DNA of 5,313 nucleotides from Kordiimonadaceae bacterium. Its GTDB lineage: Bacteria; Pseudomonadota; Alphaproteobacteria; Sphingomonadales; Emcibacteraceae. A program made the translations under genes and the position numbers. The stretch is from contig JABIPV010000275.1 in NCBI GenBank assembly GCA_018699075.1, forward strand, positions 1 to 5,313, in the 5' to 3' direction. The notes beneath the pieces were generated by a model. That model was not told where the DNA came from. It was given only the letters and a program-made list of their open reading frames with translations, and made no database searches. Each line of letters begins with the position of its first letter. The stretch's first letter is position 1. Below are positions 1 to 5,313 of this stretch, one piece after another.

Positions 1-2
1 CA

Positions 3-794
3 AAAGACAAAGCTTACCTTGAACAATATCAAGCATTTATGCAGACCCACTATAATGTAAAAAAGAAAAAATCAGAAGACCTTATTACCGATACTGCACT
101 CGAAATAGCTTACAGCCTAAACCTCACAGATCTAGAAATTGCAAATGTTGAATATACAGTAGGCTTGGTTCGTATATTAAATCGCAAATTAGAAAATACT
201 GATAGTCATTTTTCTAATGCCCTTAAGTTATTTACTAATGAATATGGTAGTTCACACTCATTGGTTGGCGAAATAGAATATTGGCTGGCTATGCTTGATC
301 TCGAAAAAAGAGAATACGTGCGAGCAAGTGATCGCTTTGAAAAGGTCGTGGCTATTTTTTCAGATGGCAGACCGGATGCTAGTGGTTTTCTAAAAAACAG
401 CCATCTATATCTAATAAAGTTATATTATGTACAAGAAAAGTCAGCATTTGAAAGTGATCATTTCACTGAATACCTTAGATTAGAGCATAACTGGATCCCT
501 AGGGATAATATTAAAGATAATCCTGATGAATATTTACCTACCGTTCGTGCAAACCCTTATTATCCTGCACGTGCAGCTGAAAACGGAATAGAAGGATTTG
601 TAATTGTAAAATTCACTGTAGATACAAATGGAGACACAAAAGACGTAATATCCATTCTATCTAGCGATGAAATGTTTGAACGCAATTCCATCAAAGCCGC
701 CAGTAAATATAAATATAAACCTAGAATGGTAGATGGCGAAGCTGTCGAAGTCACCGACGTCATTGTAAGAATTGAATTCAAATTAGAAGGCTAA
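3..794 (+). CDS. TPR-like protein with TonB C-terminal domain (5' end outside window)
   Basis: The frame is open from the window edge (first whole codon at 3). The first ATG, at 39, has no Shine-Dalgarno sequence, so it is probably an internal Met and the gene starts further left. Counting from that Met, residues 55-108 look like tetratricopeptide helices: an ALKLF..EYGSSHSLVGE stretch, then a WLAMLDLEKREYVRASDRFEK-type repeat. Residues 168-249 are a clear TonB C-terminal domain: PYYPARAAENGIEGFV, then FTVD.NGD, KYKYKPRMVDGE, and a closing IEFKLE strand. TonB C-terminal domains normally contact outer-membrane TonB-dependent receptors. In TPR-bearing versions like this one the domain sits on a periplasmic protein of unsettled role. 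The N-terminus, with any signal peptide or membrane anchor, is not visible, so location is inferred. Sampled lines are about 33% GC, below the rest of the window. It converges on thiG, with 11 bp between stops. The domain call is firm; the biological role is not. Confidence 0.82.
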   Translation, partial: KDKAYLEQYQAFMQTHYNVKKKKSEDLITDTALEIAYSLNLTDLEIANVEYTVGLVRILNRKLENTDSHFSNALKLFTNEYGSSHSLVGEIEYWLAMLDLEKREYVRASDRFEKVVAIFSDGRPDASGFLKNSHLYLIKLYYVQEKSAFESDHFTEYLRLEHNWIPRDNIKDNPDEYLPTVRANPYYPARAAENGIEGFVIVKFTVDTNGDTKDVISILSSDEMFERNSIKAASKYKYKPRMVDGEAVEVTDVIVRIEFKLEG

Positions 795-807
795 ATTTTT
801 TCTAATT
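781..807. terminator. AT-rich inverted repeat between convergent stops, possible bidirectional terminator
   Basis: AATTAGAA (781-788) and TTCTAATT (800-807) form a perfect 8-bp inverted repeat around an 11-nt loop that contains the TonB-type gene's stop codon and a run of T. The right arm overlaps the thiG stop. Its position between two converging genes suits a terminator for both strands. However, the stem has only one G-C pair and no T-tract follows either arm, so it is not a canonical intrinsic terminator. Confidence 0.3.
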
Positions 808-1576
808 AAATCAATCCCGCCAGCGGCGAAGACGGATCAGCGTACAACTTCTTCGGCATTCTTCCTGATAAATACGCATCCCTACCCGCCTGAACCGCGT
901 GGTTCATGGCTCTGGCCATGCGTATTGGGTCTTTGGCTTCGGCTATGGCGGTGTTCATTAGCACGGCGTCGCAGCCTAGTTCCATGGCTTGGGCAGCTTC
1001 GGATGCTGTTCCTACGCCGGCGTCAACCAGAACGGGGACGTTTGCTTGTTCAACGATGATGCGGATGCCGACGGGGTTTTGAATTCCAAGGCCGGAACCA
1101 ATTGGTGCGCCGAGCGGCATAATCGCGCAGCAGCCGATGTCTTCCAGAACTTTGGCTTGGATTGGATCGTCTGTGCAGTAAACCATTACCTGAAAGCCTT
1201 CTTTGATCAGCGTTTTCGCGGCTTCAACGGTTTCCGGCATATTGGGATATAATGTCTTTTGGTCACCAAGTACTTCAAGCTTCACAAGGTCCCACCCGCC
1301 TGCTTCTCTCGCCAGTCGTAAAGTGCGCACGGCATCATCACCGGTAAAACACCCTGCGGTGTTGGGTAGGAATGTATATTTCTTGGGGTCAAGGTAATCG
1401 ACCAGCATTGGTTCCCCGGGACTGGCGATATTTACGCGGCGCACGGCAACGGTAACGATTTCGGCACCAGATGCTTCTACAGCCAACTTGGTTTCACCAA
1501 AATCTTTATATTTTCCGGTTCCGACTATTAATCTCGATGAGTATTCTTTACCCGCAACACTAAACGTATCAGTCAT
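806..1576 (-). CDS. thiG: Thiazole synthase ThiG
   Basis: A cytoplasmic TIM-barrel enzyme that builds the thiazole phosphate of thiamin from 1-deoxy-D-xylulose 5-phosphate, dehydroglycine and the sulfur of ThiS thiocarboxylate. The 256-residue length is typical of the family. Visible landmarks are RLIVGTGKY (15-23), LPNTAGC (70-76), the DLVKLEV strand with the Schiff-base lysine at K99, YPNMPETVEAA (110-120), MPLGAPIGSGLGI (153-165), VDAGVGTASEAA (184-195) and DAVLMNTAIA (203-212). It is a stand-alone ThiG, with no fused ThiE or ThiS. The ATG lies 18 bp after the thiS stop, with an AGGTAA ribosome site in the gap, so the two are surely cotranscribed. No glycine oxidase (ThiO) or tyrosine lyase (ThiH) gene is in the window, so the source of dehydroglycine cannot be told. 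GC is about 50%, higher than the neighbours. Confidence 0.97.
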   Translation of the reverse strand: MTDTFSVAGKEYSSRLIVGTGKYKDFGETKLAVEASGAEIVTVAVRRVNIASPGEPMLVDYLDPKKYTFLPNTAGCFTGDDAVRTLRLAREAGGWDLVKLEVLGDQKTLYPNMPETVEAAKTLIKEGFQVMVYCTDDPIQAKVLEDIGCCAIMPLGAPIGSGLGIQNPVGIRIIVEQANVPVLVDAGVGTASEAAQAMELGCDAVLMNTAIAEAKDPIRMARAMNHAVQAGRDAYLSGRMPKKLYADPSSPLAGLI

Positions 1577-1594
1577 ATTATTTATTACCTATTT

Positions 1595-1798
1595 TTAACC
1601 GCCACCAATGAAGTGGACGATTTCTAAATTATCGCCGTCACCAACCATTACATTTGCAAATGTGGACTTGGGAACGATCTCCAGATTATGTTCGATGGCG
1701 ACTTTGTCGTGTTCGATATCAAATTTTTCCAGTAAATCGACCAAACAAACTGCTTTATCCAAGCTATGCTGGTCCCCGTTTATGGTCACATTTATCAT
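1595..1798 (-). CDS. thiS: Sulfur carrier protein ThiS
   Basis: A 67-residue ubiquitin-fold sulfur carrier. Its C-terminal glycine is adenylated by ThiF (or a MoeB-type enzyme) and converted to a thiocarboxylate that donates sulfur to ThiG. The sequence has the family pattern: an INGDQHSL opening hairpin, a VDLLEKFDI helix (20-28), VAIEHNLEIVPKS (33-45), GDGDNLEIVHF, and the essential glycine tail, here GGG at 65-67. The IVHF.GGG ending is the same form as in Bacillus ThiS. The ATG at 1798 is preceded at suitable spacing by AAAGG on the minus strand. It is the first gene of a leftward thiS-thiG unit. No adenylyltransferase gene is seen nearby. Confidence 0.95.
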   Translation of the reverse strand: MINVTINGDQHSLDKAVCLVDLLEKFDIEHDKVAIEHNLEIVPKSTFANVMVGDGDNLEIVHFIGGG

Positions 1799-1887
1799 TA
1801 TAATGCCTTTAAAGTCATAATGGCTATTTTCAAATCACAATTAAAGTATTATATACATAGGTAATGAGAATAAGTCAGTAGGGAAAT
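1799..1887. promoter_or_regulatory. Divergent promoter region between thiS and aroQ
   Basis: These 89 bp must serve both transcription units. For thiSG (minus strand) there is a perfect TATAAT (reading 1853 down to 1848). The best -35 match is CTGACT (1878 to 1873), but at a long 19-bp spacing; this would give a leader of roughly 40 nt. For aroQ (plus strand) the best pair is TTTTCA (1827-1832) and TATATA (1850-1855) with 17-bp spacing, four of six matches each. The two -10 boxes overlap, so the promoters may compete. No TPP riboswitch motif such as CTGAGA appears in the thiS leader. Box assignments are by eye and weak; that promoters lie here follows from the layout. Confidence 0.45.
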
Positions 1888-2325
1888 ATGACAAAATCAA
1901 TATTGGTGGTTAATGGACCCAATTTAAATCTGTTGGGAACCCGCGAACCTGAAATTTACGGTGCTGAGACCTTAGACGATATTAAATTCAAAATGATCGA
2001 AAAAGCGGCAGAACACGATTTCACAATTCATTTCGTCCAAAGCAATATTGAAGGCGAACTGGTTGATTTCATCCAAACCGCCAGAACCGACCATGATGCA
2101 ATCATAATTAATGCCGGTGCCTTTACCCATACATCTGTGGCGATTATGGATGCCTTGCAGGCGGTCGACACCCCAACGGTCGAAGTTCATCTTTCAAATA
2201 TATATAAACGCGAAGAATTTCGTCATAAATCATATATTTCCGGTGTAGCCGTGGGTATGATTGCGGGATTTGGGTCACTCGGTTATTTAATGGCGGTTGA
2301 CGCTATTGATGATATACTCAATTAA
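1888..2325 (+). CDS. aroQ: Type II 3-dehydroquinate dehydratase
   Basis: Catalyses reversible dehydration of 3-dehydroquinate to 3-dehydroshikimate, step three of the shikimate pathway, in the cytoplasm; the type II enzyme is a dodecamer that works without a Schiff base. The 145-residue length is standard. The active-site residues match the M. tuberculosis enzyme position for position: N12 in NGPNLNLLG, R19 and the catalytic base Y24 on the lid (TREPEIYG), N75 in NAGAFTHTS, the general acid H81, H101 in VEVHLSN, and R112 in REEFRHKS. The start is fixed: an in-frame TAG at 1879-1881 blocks extension, and AGGGA at 1880-1884 is a closely spaced ribosome site. It is the first gene of the aroQ-accB-accC-aat operon, with 34 bp to accB. 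Confidence 0.97.
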   Translation: MTKSILVVNGPNLNLLGTREPEIYGAETLDDIKFKMIEKAAEHDFTIHFVQSNIEGELVDFIQTARTDHDAIIINAGAFTHTSVAIMDALQAVDTPTVEVHLSNIYKREEFRHKSYISGVAVGMIAGFGSLGYLMAVDAIDDILN

Positions 2326-2359
2326 AACATATTTAGAATAAGCAGAAGGAATACACATA

Positions 2360-2815
2360 ATGGCAAAAATGCAAGTCGACAAAGATCTAATACGCGAACT
2401 CGCGGAATTGATTAACGACACGGATTTGTCTGAAATAGAAGTAGAAGATGGCGATAGAAAAATTAAGCTTTCCAGAAACGGGACACCTGCACCACATTAT
2501 GCAGCACCGGCCCCGGTCGCAGCACCAGTAGCAGCCGTTGTAGCAGCACCCGTTGCAGATGCCCCGAGTGATGCTATTCATCCCGGCACTGTGTTTTCTC
2601 CAATGGTTGGAACCATTTATACATCCCCTGATCCTGAATCACCCGTATTTATTAAAGTTGGCGATACAGTATCCGCAGGACAAACCATTCTGATTGTGGA
2701 AGCCATGAAAGTAATGAACCAAATTAATGCGACAAATGGTGGCACAGTCAAAGCGATTATGGTCGAAAATGCACAGCCGGTAGAATACGGCGAAGCACTT
2801 ATCATTATCGAATAA
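2360..2815 (+). CDS. accB: Biotin carboxyl carrier protein of acetyl-CoA carboxylase
   Basis: AccB carries the biotin that AccC carboxylates and that the AccAD carboxyltransferase uses to make malonyl-CoA, the first committed step of fatty-acid synthesis. The 151 residues fall into three parts: an N-terminal helical/strand region (1-40, with the IRELAELINDTDLSEIEVE pattern), an Ala/Pro/Val-rich flexible linker (about 43-70), and a C-terminal biotinyl domain (74-151). The biotin attachment site is EAMKVMNQI with K117 as the target lysine. The protruding thumb seen in acetyl-CoA carboxylase carriers is present (SPMVGTIYTSPDPESPVF, 80-97), which separates it from carriers of other biotin enzymes. 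AAGGA at 2346-2350, 9 nt before the ATG, supports the start. It is followed by accC after 13 bp. Confidence 0.97.
   Translation: MAKMQVDKDLIRELAELINDTDLSEIEVEDGDRKIKLSRNGTPAPHYAAPAPVAAPVAAVVAAPVADAPSDAIHPGTVFSPMVGTIYTSPDPESPVFIKVGDTVSAGQTILIVEAMKVMNQINATNGGTVKAIMVENAQPVEYGEALIIIE
2501..2550 (+). repeat. GCAGCACC repeats encoding the AccB Ala-Pro linker
   Basis: Three exact copies of GCAGCACC occur at 2501-2508, 2519-2526 and 2543-2550, all in the same codon phase and each giving Ala-Ala-Pro (residues 48-50, 54-56, 62-64). They encode the swinging-arm linker. Such tracts can change length by slippage, but here they look like ordinary linker coding. Confidence 0.6.
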
Positions 2816-2832
2816 TGGATCAAAAAGCATGA
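2815..2832 (+). other. Five-codon mini-ORF bridging accB and accC
   Basis: The accB stop overlaps an ATG (TAATG at 2813-2817) that opens the five-codon frame MDQKA, whose TGA overlaps the accC start (ATGA at 2829-2832). The bases before the accC ATG offer only a weak GGA as ribosome site. The bridge could let ribosomes leaving accB restart and reach accC. The geometry is plainly visible; a function in coupling is inferred, and no peptide function is proposed. Confidence 0.35.
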
Positions 2833-4178
2833 TTGAAAAAGTTCTTATTGCCAACCGTGGGGAAATCGCCCTTCGCATTCATCGAGCATGTCGCGAAATG
2901 GGTATTAAAACCGTTGCCGTGCATTCAACCGCCGATGAAGACGCGATGCATGTGCGCCTTGCGGATGAAAGCGTTTGTATTGGTCCACCGGCCTCTGCAG
3001 ACAGTTATTTAAATATCCCTGCGATTATTTCTGCTGCTGAAATTACCGGCGCAGATGCCATTCACCCGGGATATGGCTTTCTTTCCGAAAGCGCTAAATT
3101 CGCGGAAATTATTGAAAAGCACGGTATTGCCTTTATCGGTCCAACTGCGGATCATATTAATTTGATGGGCGATAAGATTTCAGCAAAAGAAGCGGTAAAG
3201 AAGGCAGGTATTCCTGTTGTTCCCGGTTCACCCGGTGCCGTTCGTGAATTTAAAGAAGCAGCAAAAATCGCCAAGAAAATTGGTTATCCTGTGATTGTGA
3301 AAGCCGCATCAGGCGGCGGCGGACGAGGAATGAAGATCGTCCATAACGAAGAAGAACTTGAATACGCCATTAGTTCAGCAAGTCGTGAGGCGGCTGTATC
3401 CTTTGGTGATGATACGGTTTACTTGGAAAAATTTCTTACAACTCCACGCCATATTGAAATTCAAGTGCTCGCCGATACCCACGGTAATGTGGTTCATTTA
3501 GGTGAGCGTCATTGTTCTTTGCAACGTCGCCATCAAAAAGTATTGGAAGAAAGCCCATCCCCGGCGCTTAATTCAGCGGGCCGTGATAAAATTGGTGAAG
3601 TATGTCGCAAAGCGGTTCAATCCTTTGGTTATCGCGGCGCAGGAACAATCGAATTTTTATATGAAGATGGTGAATTTTACTTCATTGAAATGAATACCAG
3701 ATTGCAAGTAGAGCATCCGGTGACAGAAATGATCACTGGTATAGATCTCGTGCGCGAACAAATTCGCATTGCCGATGGCCTACCGCTTAAGTTCAAACAA
3801 GAAGACATTAAGTTTTCCGGTCATGCTATTGAATGCCGTATTAATGCCGAAGACCCCTTTACATTTATGCCCTCACCCGGTCAGGTAAAAGACTACCATA
3901 CGCCCGGCGGTCTTGATGTTCGGGTTGATAGTGGTCTTTATTCCCGCTATAAAATTCCACCACATTATGACAGCATGATTGCCAAATTAATCGTGCACGG
4001 AAAAACCAGAAATGAATGTTTGATGCGTCTTCGTCGTTGTTTGGAAGAATATGTGATTGACGGCATTAAAACCACAATTCCCCTACACCAAAAACTGATC
4101 CACGAAGATGATTTCATTAATGGTGATTATAATATTCACTGGCTTGAAAAATACTTAGATAGCCTTACTGCGGATTAG
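2829..4178 (+). CDS. accC: Biotin carboxylase subunit of acetyl-CoA carboxylase
   Basis: An ATP-grasp enzyme that uses ATP and bicarbonate to carboxylate the biotin on AccB. At 449 residues it is the same length as E. coli AccC. In order: N-terminal Rossmann-like domain (1-114, starting KVLIANRGEIALRI, with HPGYGFLSE at 79-87), ATP-grasp domain with the glycine-rich lid KAASGGGGRGMK (158-169), and C-terminal carboxylase domain (about 331-446). Visible catalytic or ligand residues, matching E. coli within one position, are K116, K158, H208, K237, E275, E287, N289, R291, E295 and R337. It ends after the carboxylase domain with no biotinyl domain, so it is the free AccC subunit rather than a fused propionyl- or pyruvate-carboxylase chain. 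Its ATG overlaps the stop of a five-codon mini-ORF (ATGA), suggesting coupling to accB. Confidence 0.97.
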   Translation: MIEKVLIANRGEIALRIHRACREMGIKTVAVHSTADEDAMHVRLADESVCIGPPASADSYLNIPAIISAAEITGADAIHPGYGFLSESAKFAEIIEKHGIAFIGPTADHINLMGDKISAKEAVKKAGIPVVPGSPGAVREFKEAAKIAKKIGYPVIVKAASGGGGRGMKIVHNEEELEYAISSASREAAVSFGDDTVYLEKFLTTPRHIEIQVLADTHGNVVHLGERHCSLQRRHQKVLEESPSPALNSAGRDKIGEVCRKAVQSFGYRGAGTIEFLYEDGEFYFIEMNTRLQVEHPVTEMITGIDLVREQIRIADGLPLKFKQEDIKFSGHAIECRINAEDPFTFMPSPGQVKDYHTPGGLDVRVDSGLYSRYKIPPHYDSMIAKLIVHGKTRNECLMRLRRCLEEYVIDGIKTTIPLHQKLIHEDDFINGDYNIHWLEKYLDSLTAD

Positions 4179-4187
4179 GTACAAAAG

Positions 4188-4844
4188 ATGGAGATCACAA
4201 CTGAACTCCTTCTTAGTGCTTATATGCAAGGCATTTTCCCTATGGCGGAAAGTGCCGATGCAGAAGACATTTACTGGGTCGATCCTGAATTACGCGGGAT
4301 CTTCCCCCTTGATAAATTCCATGTCCCCAAAAAACTTACTAAAACCATCAAAACAGAACCGTTTAAAGTTAAAATAAACACTGCCTTTCGTGAAGTAATG
4401 CGTAAATGCGCGAAAACTACTGGCCATCCTGACCGTAAAAATACCTGGATTAATGAAACCATCTTATCCCGTTACGGTGAACTTCATGATTTAGGATATG
4501 CTCATTCGGTAGAATGTTGGCAAGATGATAAACTTGTAGGCGGCCTTTACGGTGTTTCTTTAAATGGTGCTTTTTGCGGCGAAAGCATGTTTCATGAAGT
4601 GACAGATGCCAGTAAAATTGCCTTGGTATATTTAGTCGCGCGTTTGAAGGTTGGTGGTTATAGGCTTCTTGATACACAATTTATTACTGACCACTTAAGT
4701 CAGTTTGGGGCAATCGAAATCCCCCGCAAAGAATACCGCGCCAGATTAAATGAGGCTATTTCACAGGATAAAACGGATTTTTATTCGTTATCAGAAGACG
4801 CGGATGGATCAACCATCTTACAGTCGGTAACCCAAACATCATAA
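4188..4844 (+). CDS. aat: Leucyl/phenylalanyl-tRNA--protein transferase
   Basis: A cytoplasmic enzyme that moves Leu or Phe from aminoacyl-tRNA to the N-terminal Arg or Lys of proteins, marking them for ClpS/ClpAP degradation (bacterial N-end rule). At 218 residues it is somewhat shorter than E. coli Aat (234), the difference being mainly at the N-terminus. Family landmarks are LLLSAYMQGIFPMA (7-20), W30 before DPELRGIFPLD (32-42), TWI with W87, AHSVEC (105-110), GGLYGVSLNGAFCGESMF (118-135) and LLDTQF (160-165). E132, D162 and Q164 correspond to the E. coli catalytic-region residues E156, D186 and Q188 with a constant offset of 24. AGGT at 4177-4180, overlapping the accC stop, serves as ribosome site 7 nt before the ATG. 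Its last 64 bp overlap the oppositely directed DUF2155 gene. Confidence 0.96.
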   Translation: MEITTELLLSAYMQGIFPMAESADAEDIYWVDPELRGIFPLDKFHVPKKLTKTIKTEPFKVKINTAFREVMRKCAKTTGHPDRKNTWINETILSRYGELHDLGYAHSVECWQDDKLVGGLYGVSLNGAFCGESMFHEVTDASKIALVYLVARLKVGGYRLLDTQFITDHLSQFGAIEIPRKEYRARLNEAISQDKTDFYSLSEDADGSTILQSVTQTS

Positions 4845-5203
4845 ACCGCATGCTCAAGCGGTGATACTGCAGGGGATGACGCAAACATCCAACCTGTGAA
4901 AACTGTTGTCGGCTCGCCAATGTGGCCTAGATCAATCACTTCTAAAAAAGCAACGGATTCTGGGGTTTCTTCCGGCGGGTTGGAACGACAGTTGCGCATG
5001 GTAATTTCCAGCGTGCCAAACTTTGCAGTTTCATCGCGATTAACTTCTATTGTCGTCAACTTGGCAGTAATTTTATTAAGCGCCCCTAATGTAACAACAG
5101 GCATAAAGCCATCCGGCAGAGCATCAAACGGGTCTTGAGCTTGAGCCGTATAGCCATTAATTGAAAAAAGTAGTATGAATAGAATATAAAGACTGCGATG
5201 CAT
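4781..5203 (-). CDS. Secreted DUF2155 family protein
   Basis: A 140-residue protein of unknown function. It begins with a signal peptide: a hydrophobic core at about 5-16 and a probable signal-peptidase I site after A20-Q21-A22, giving a mature protein that starts QDPFDALPDGF and lies in the periplasm or at the outer membrane. No lipobox Cys is present. The body has the conserved DUF2155 pattern as I know it: LGALNKITAKLTTIEV (39-54), FGTLEITMRNC (62-72), PEETPESVAFLEV (77-89), VFTGWMFASSPA (101-112), and LEHAVYDVWVTDC (116-128). The two Cys of the mature protein, C72 and C128, could form a disulfide. The ATG overlaps the stop of the upstream MlaD-like gene (TAATG), and GAAGG (minus strand, 5217-5213) is a good ribosome site at 9 nt. 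The 3' end, including the codon for C128, overlaps aat. The family call is by pattern memory, fairly sure. Confidence 0.87.
   Translation of the reverse strand: MHRSLYILFILLFSINGYTAQAQDPFDALPDGFMPVVTLGALNKITAKLTTIEVNRDETAKFGTLEITMRNCRSNPPEETPESVAFLEVIDLGHIGEPTTVFTGWMFASSPAVSPLEHAVYDVWVTDCKMVDPSASSDNE
4845..4862. other. Short inverted repeat just after the aat stop
   Basis: ACCGC (4845-4849) and GCGGT (4858-4862) can pair around an 8-nt loop directly after the aat stop codon. No T-tract follows on the plus strand, and the whole element is coding sequence for the LEHAVYD part of the DUF2155 protein. It might help end or stabilise the aroQ-aat transcript, but conservation of the protein explains it equally well. 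Confidence 0.2.
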
Positions 5204-5313
5204 TAATTATCGCCTTCGTCACTTCCCGCAAATTTTTCGAGCAATCCTAGGAAATCTACGGCACCTTGTGTTTCGGTGATAACATCACCTTCTTCAAGCA
5301 ACACATCACTGCC
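5203..5313 (-). CDS. C-terminal end of an MlaD-like (MCE family) protein, partial
   Basis: On the minus strand an open frame enters from the right edge and runs 36 codons to a TAA at 5205-5203. The stretch LLEEGDVITETQGAVDFLGL followed by LEKFAG resembles the C-terminus of MlaD, whose E. coli form has LKDGDTIQDTKSAMVLEDL followed by IGQF at the same place, just after the MCE domain. MlaD is the inner-membrane-anchored hexameric lipid-binding subunit of the MlaFEDB transporter, which keeps the outer membrane asymmetric. The acidic tail ends SDEGDN. The stop overlaps the DUF2155 start (TAATG), so the two are translationally coupled. Only 36 residues are visible, so the assignment rests on this short match and on my recollection that alphaproteobacteria often place an MlaD gene next to DUF2155. 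Confidence 0.65.
   Translation of the reverse strand, partial: GSDVLLEEGDVITETQGAVDFLGLLEKFAGSDEGDN

Noticed and set aside
39..41. ATG at 39 as the true start of the TonB-domain gene
   Set aside because: No Shine-Dalgarno sequence precedes it and the same frame is open back to the window edge with plausible coding (KDKAYLEQYQAF), so the gene is treated as 5'-truncated.
989..1252. Open frame on the plus strand inside thiG
   Set aside because: It is antisense to highly conserved thiG sequence, has no recognisable domain and no ribosome site, and its Cys/Asn-rich composition is typical of a shadow frame.
1864..1881. Five-codon upstream ORF (MRISQ) before aroQ as a leader peptide
   Set aside because: It has no run of regulatory codons and no attenuator-like hairpins; its only secure use is that its in-frame TAG fixes the aroQ start.
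1799..1887. TPP riboswitch in front of thiS
   Set aside because: The leader is at most 89 nt, and the minus strand shows neither the CTGAGA nor the ACCTGA(T) core motif, so no THI element can be supported.
2387..2581. Cysteine-rich minus-strand frame inside accB
   Set aside because: The Cys and Tyr runs come from reading the GCA/GCC-rich Ala-Pro linker backwards; it is a shadow of accB.
4845..4862. Intrinsic terminator for the aroQ-aat operon
   Set aside because: The stem is only 5 bp and is followed by GATACTGC rather than a T-run; it is kept only as a weak inverted repeat.
4896..5138. Plus-strand open frame opposite the DUF2155 gene
   Set aside because: The minus-strand reading has a signal peptide and conserved family motifs, while the plus-strand frame shows no domain and no good ribosome site.

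Overview
The window is about 5.3 kb of compact bacterial chromosome, almost certainly from an alphaproteobacterium. The evidence is the order aroQ-accB-accC-aat facing a DUF2155 gene, an arrangement I know from that class, plus the type of the encoded proteins. Base composition is moderate, roughly 40-50% GC by sampling individual lines, with one clearly AT-richer gene at the left edge. The order within the class cannot be fixed from this sequence.

Layout. (1) Positions 3-794, plus strand: the 3' part of a gene for a TPR-like protein ending in a TonB C-terminal domain; its start lies outside the window. (2) Positions 806-1798, minus strand: thiS-thiG, a sulfur-carrier/thiazole-synthase pair for the thiazole half of thiamin, transcribed leftward and convergent with the TonB-type gene (11 bp between stops). 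(3) Positions 1799-1887: an 89-bp divergent intergenic region that must hold the promoters for thiSG and for the rightward operon. (4) Positions 1888-4844, plus strand: aroQ, accB, accC and aat, with gaps of 34, 13 and 9 bp, evidently one operon. It joins a shikimate-pathway enzyme, the biotin carrier and biotin carboxylase of acetyl-CoA carboxylase, and the N-end-rule aminoacyl-tRNA-protein transferase. All expected catalytic residues are present. (5) Positions 4781-5313, minus strand: a secreted DUF2155 protein preceded by the last 36 codons of a protein whose tail resembles MlaD (MCE family). The two overlap as TAATG. The DUF2155 gene converges on aat and the two coding regions overlap by 64 bp.

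Most of the window is conserved housekeeping metabolism, and I see no mobile element, CRISPR array, RNA gene or new defence-like system. The points most worth a second look are the DUF2155 protein and its translational coupling to an MlaD-like gene, the 64-bp antisense coding overlap with aat, a five-codon mini-ORF that exactly bridges accB and accC, and the AT-rich TonB/TPR gene at the left edge.
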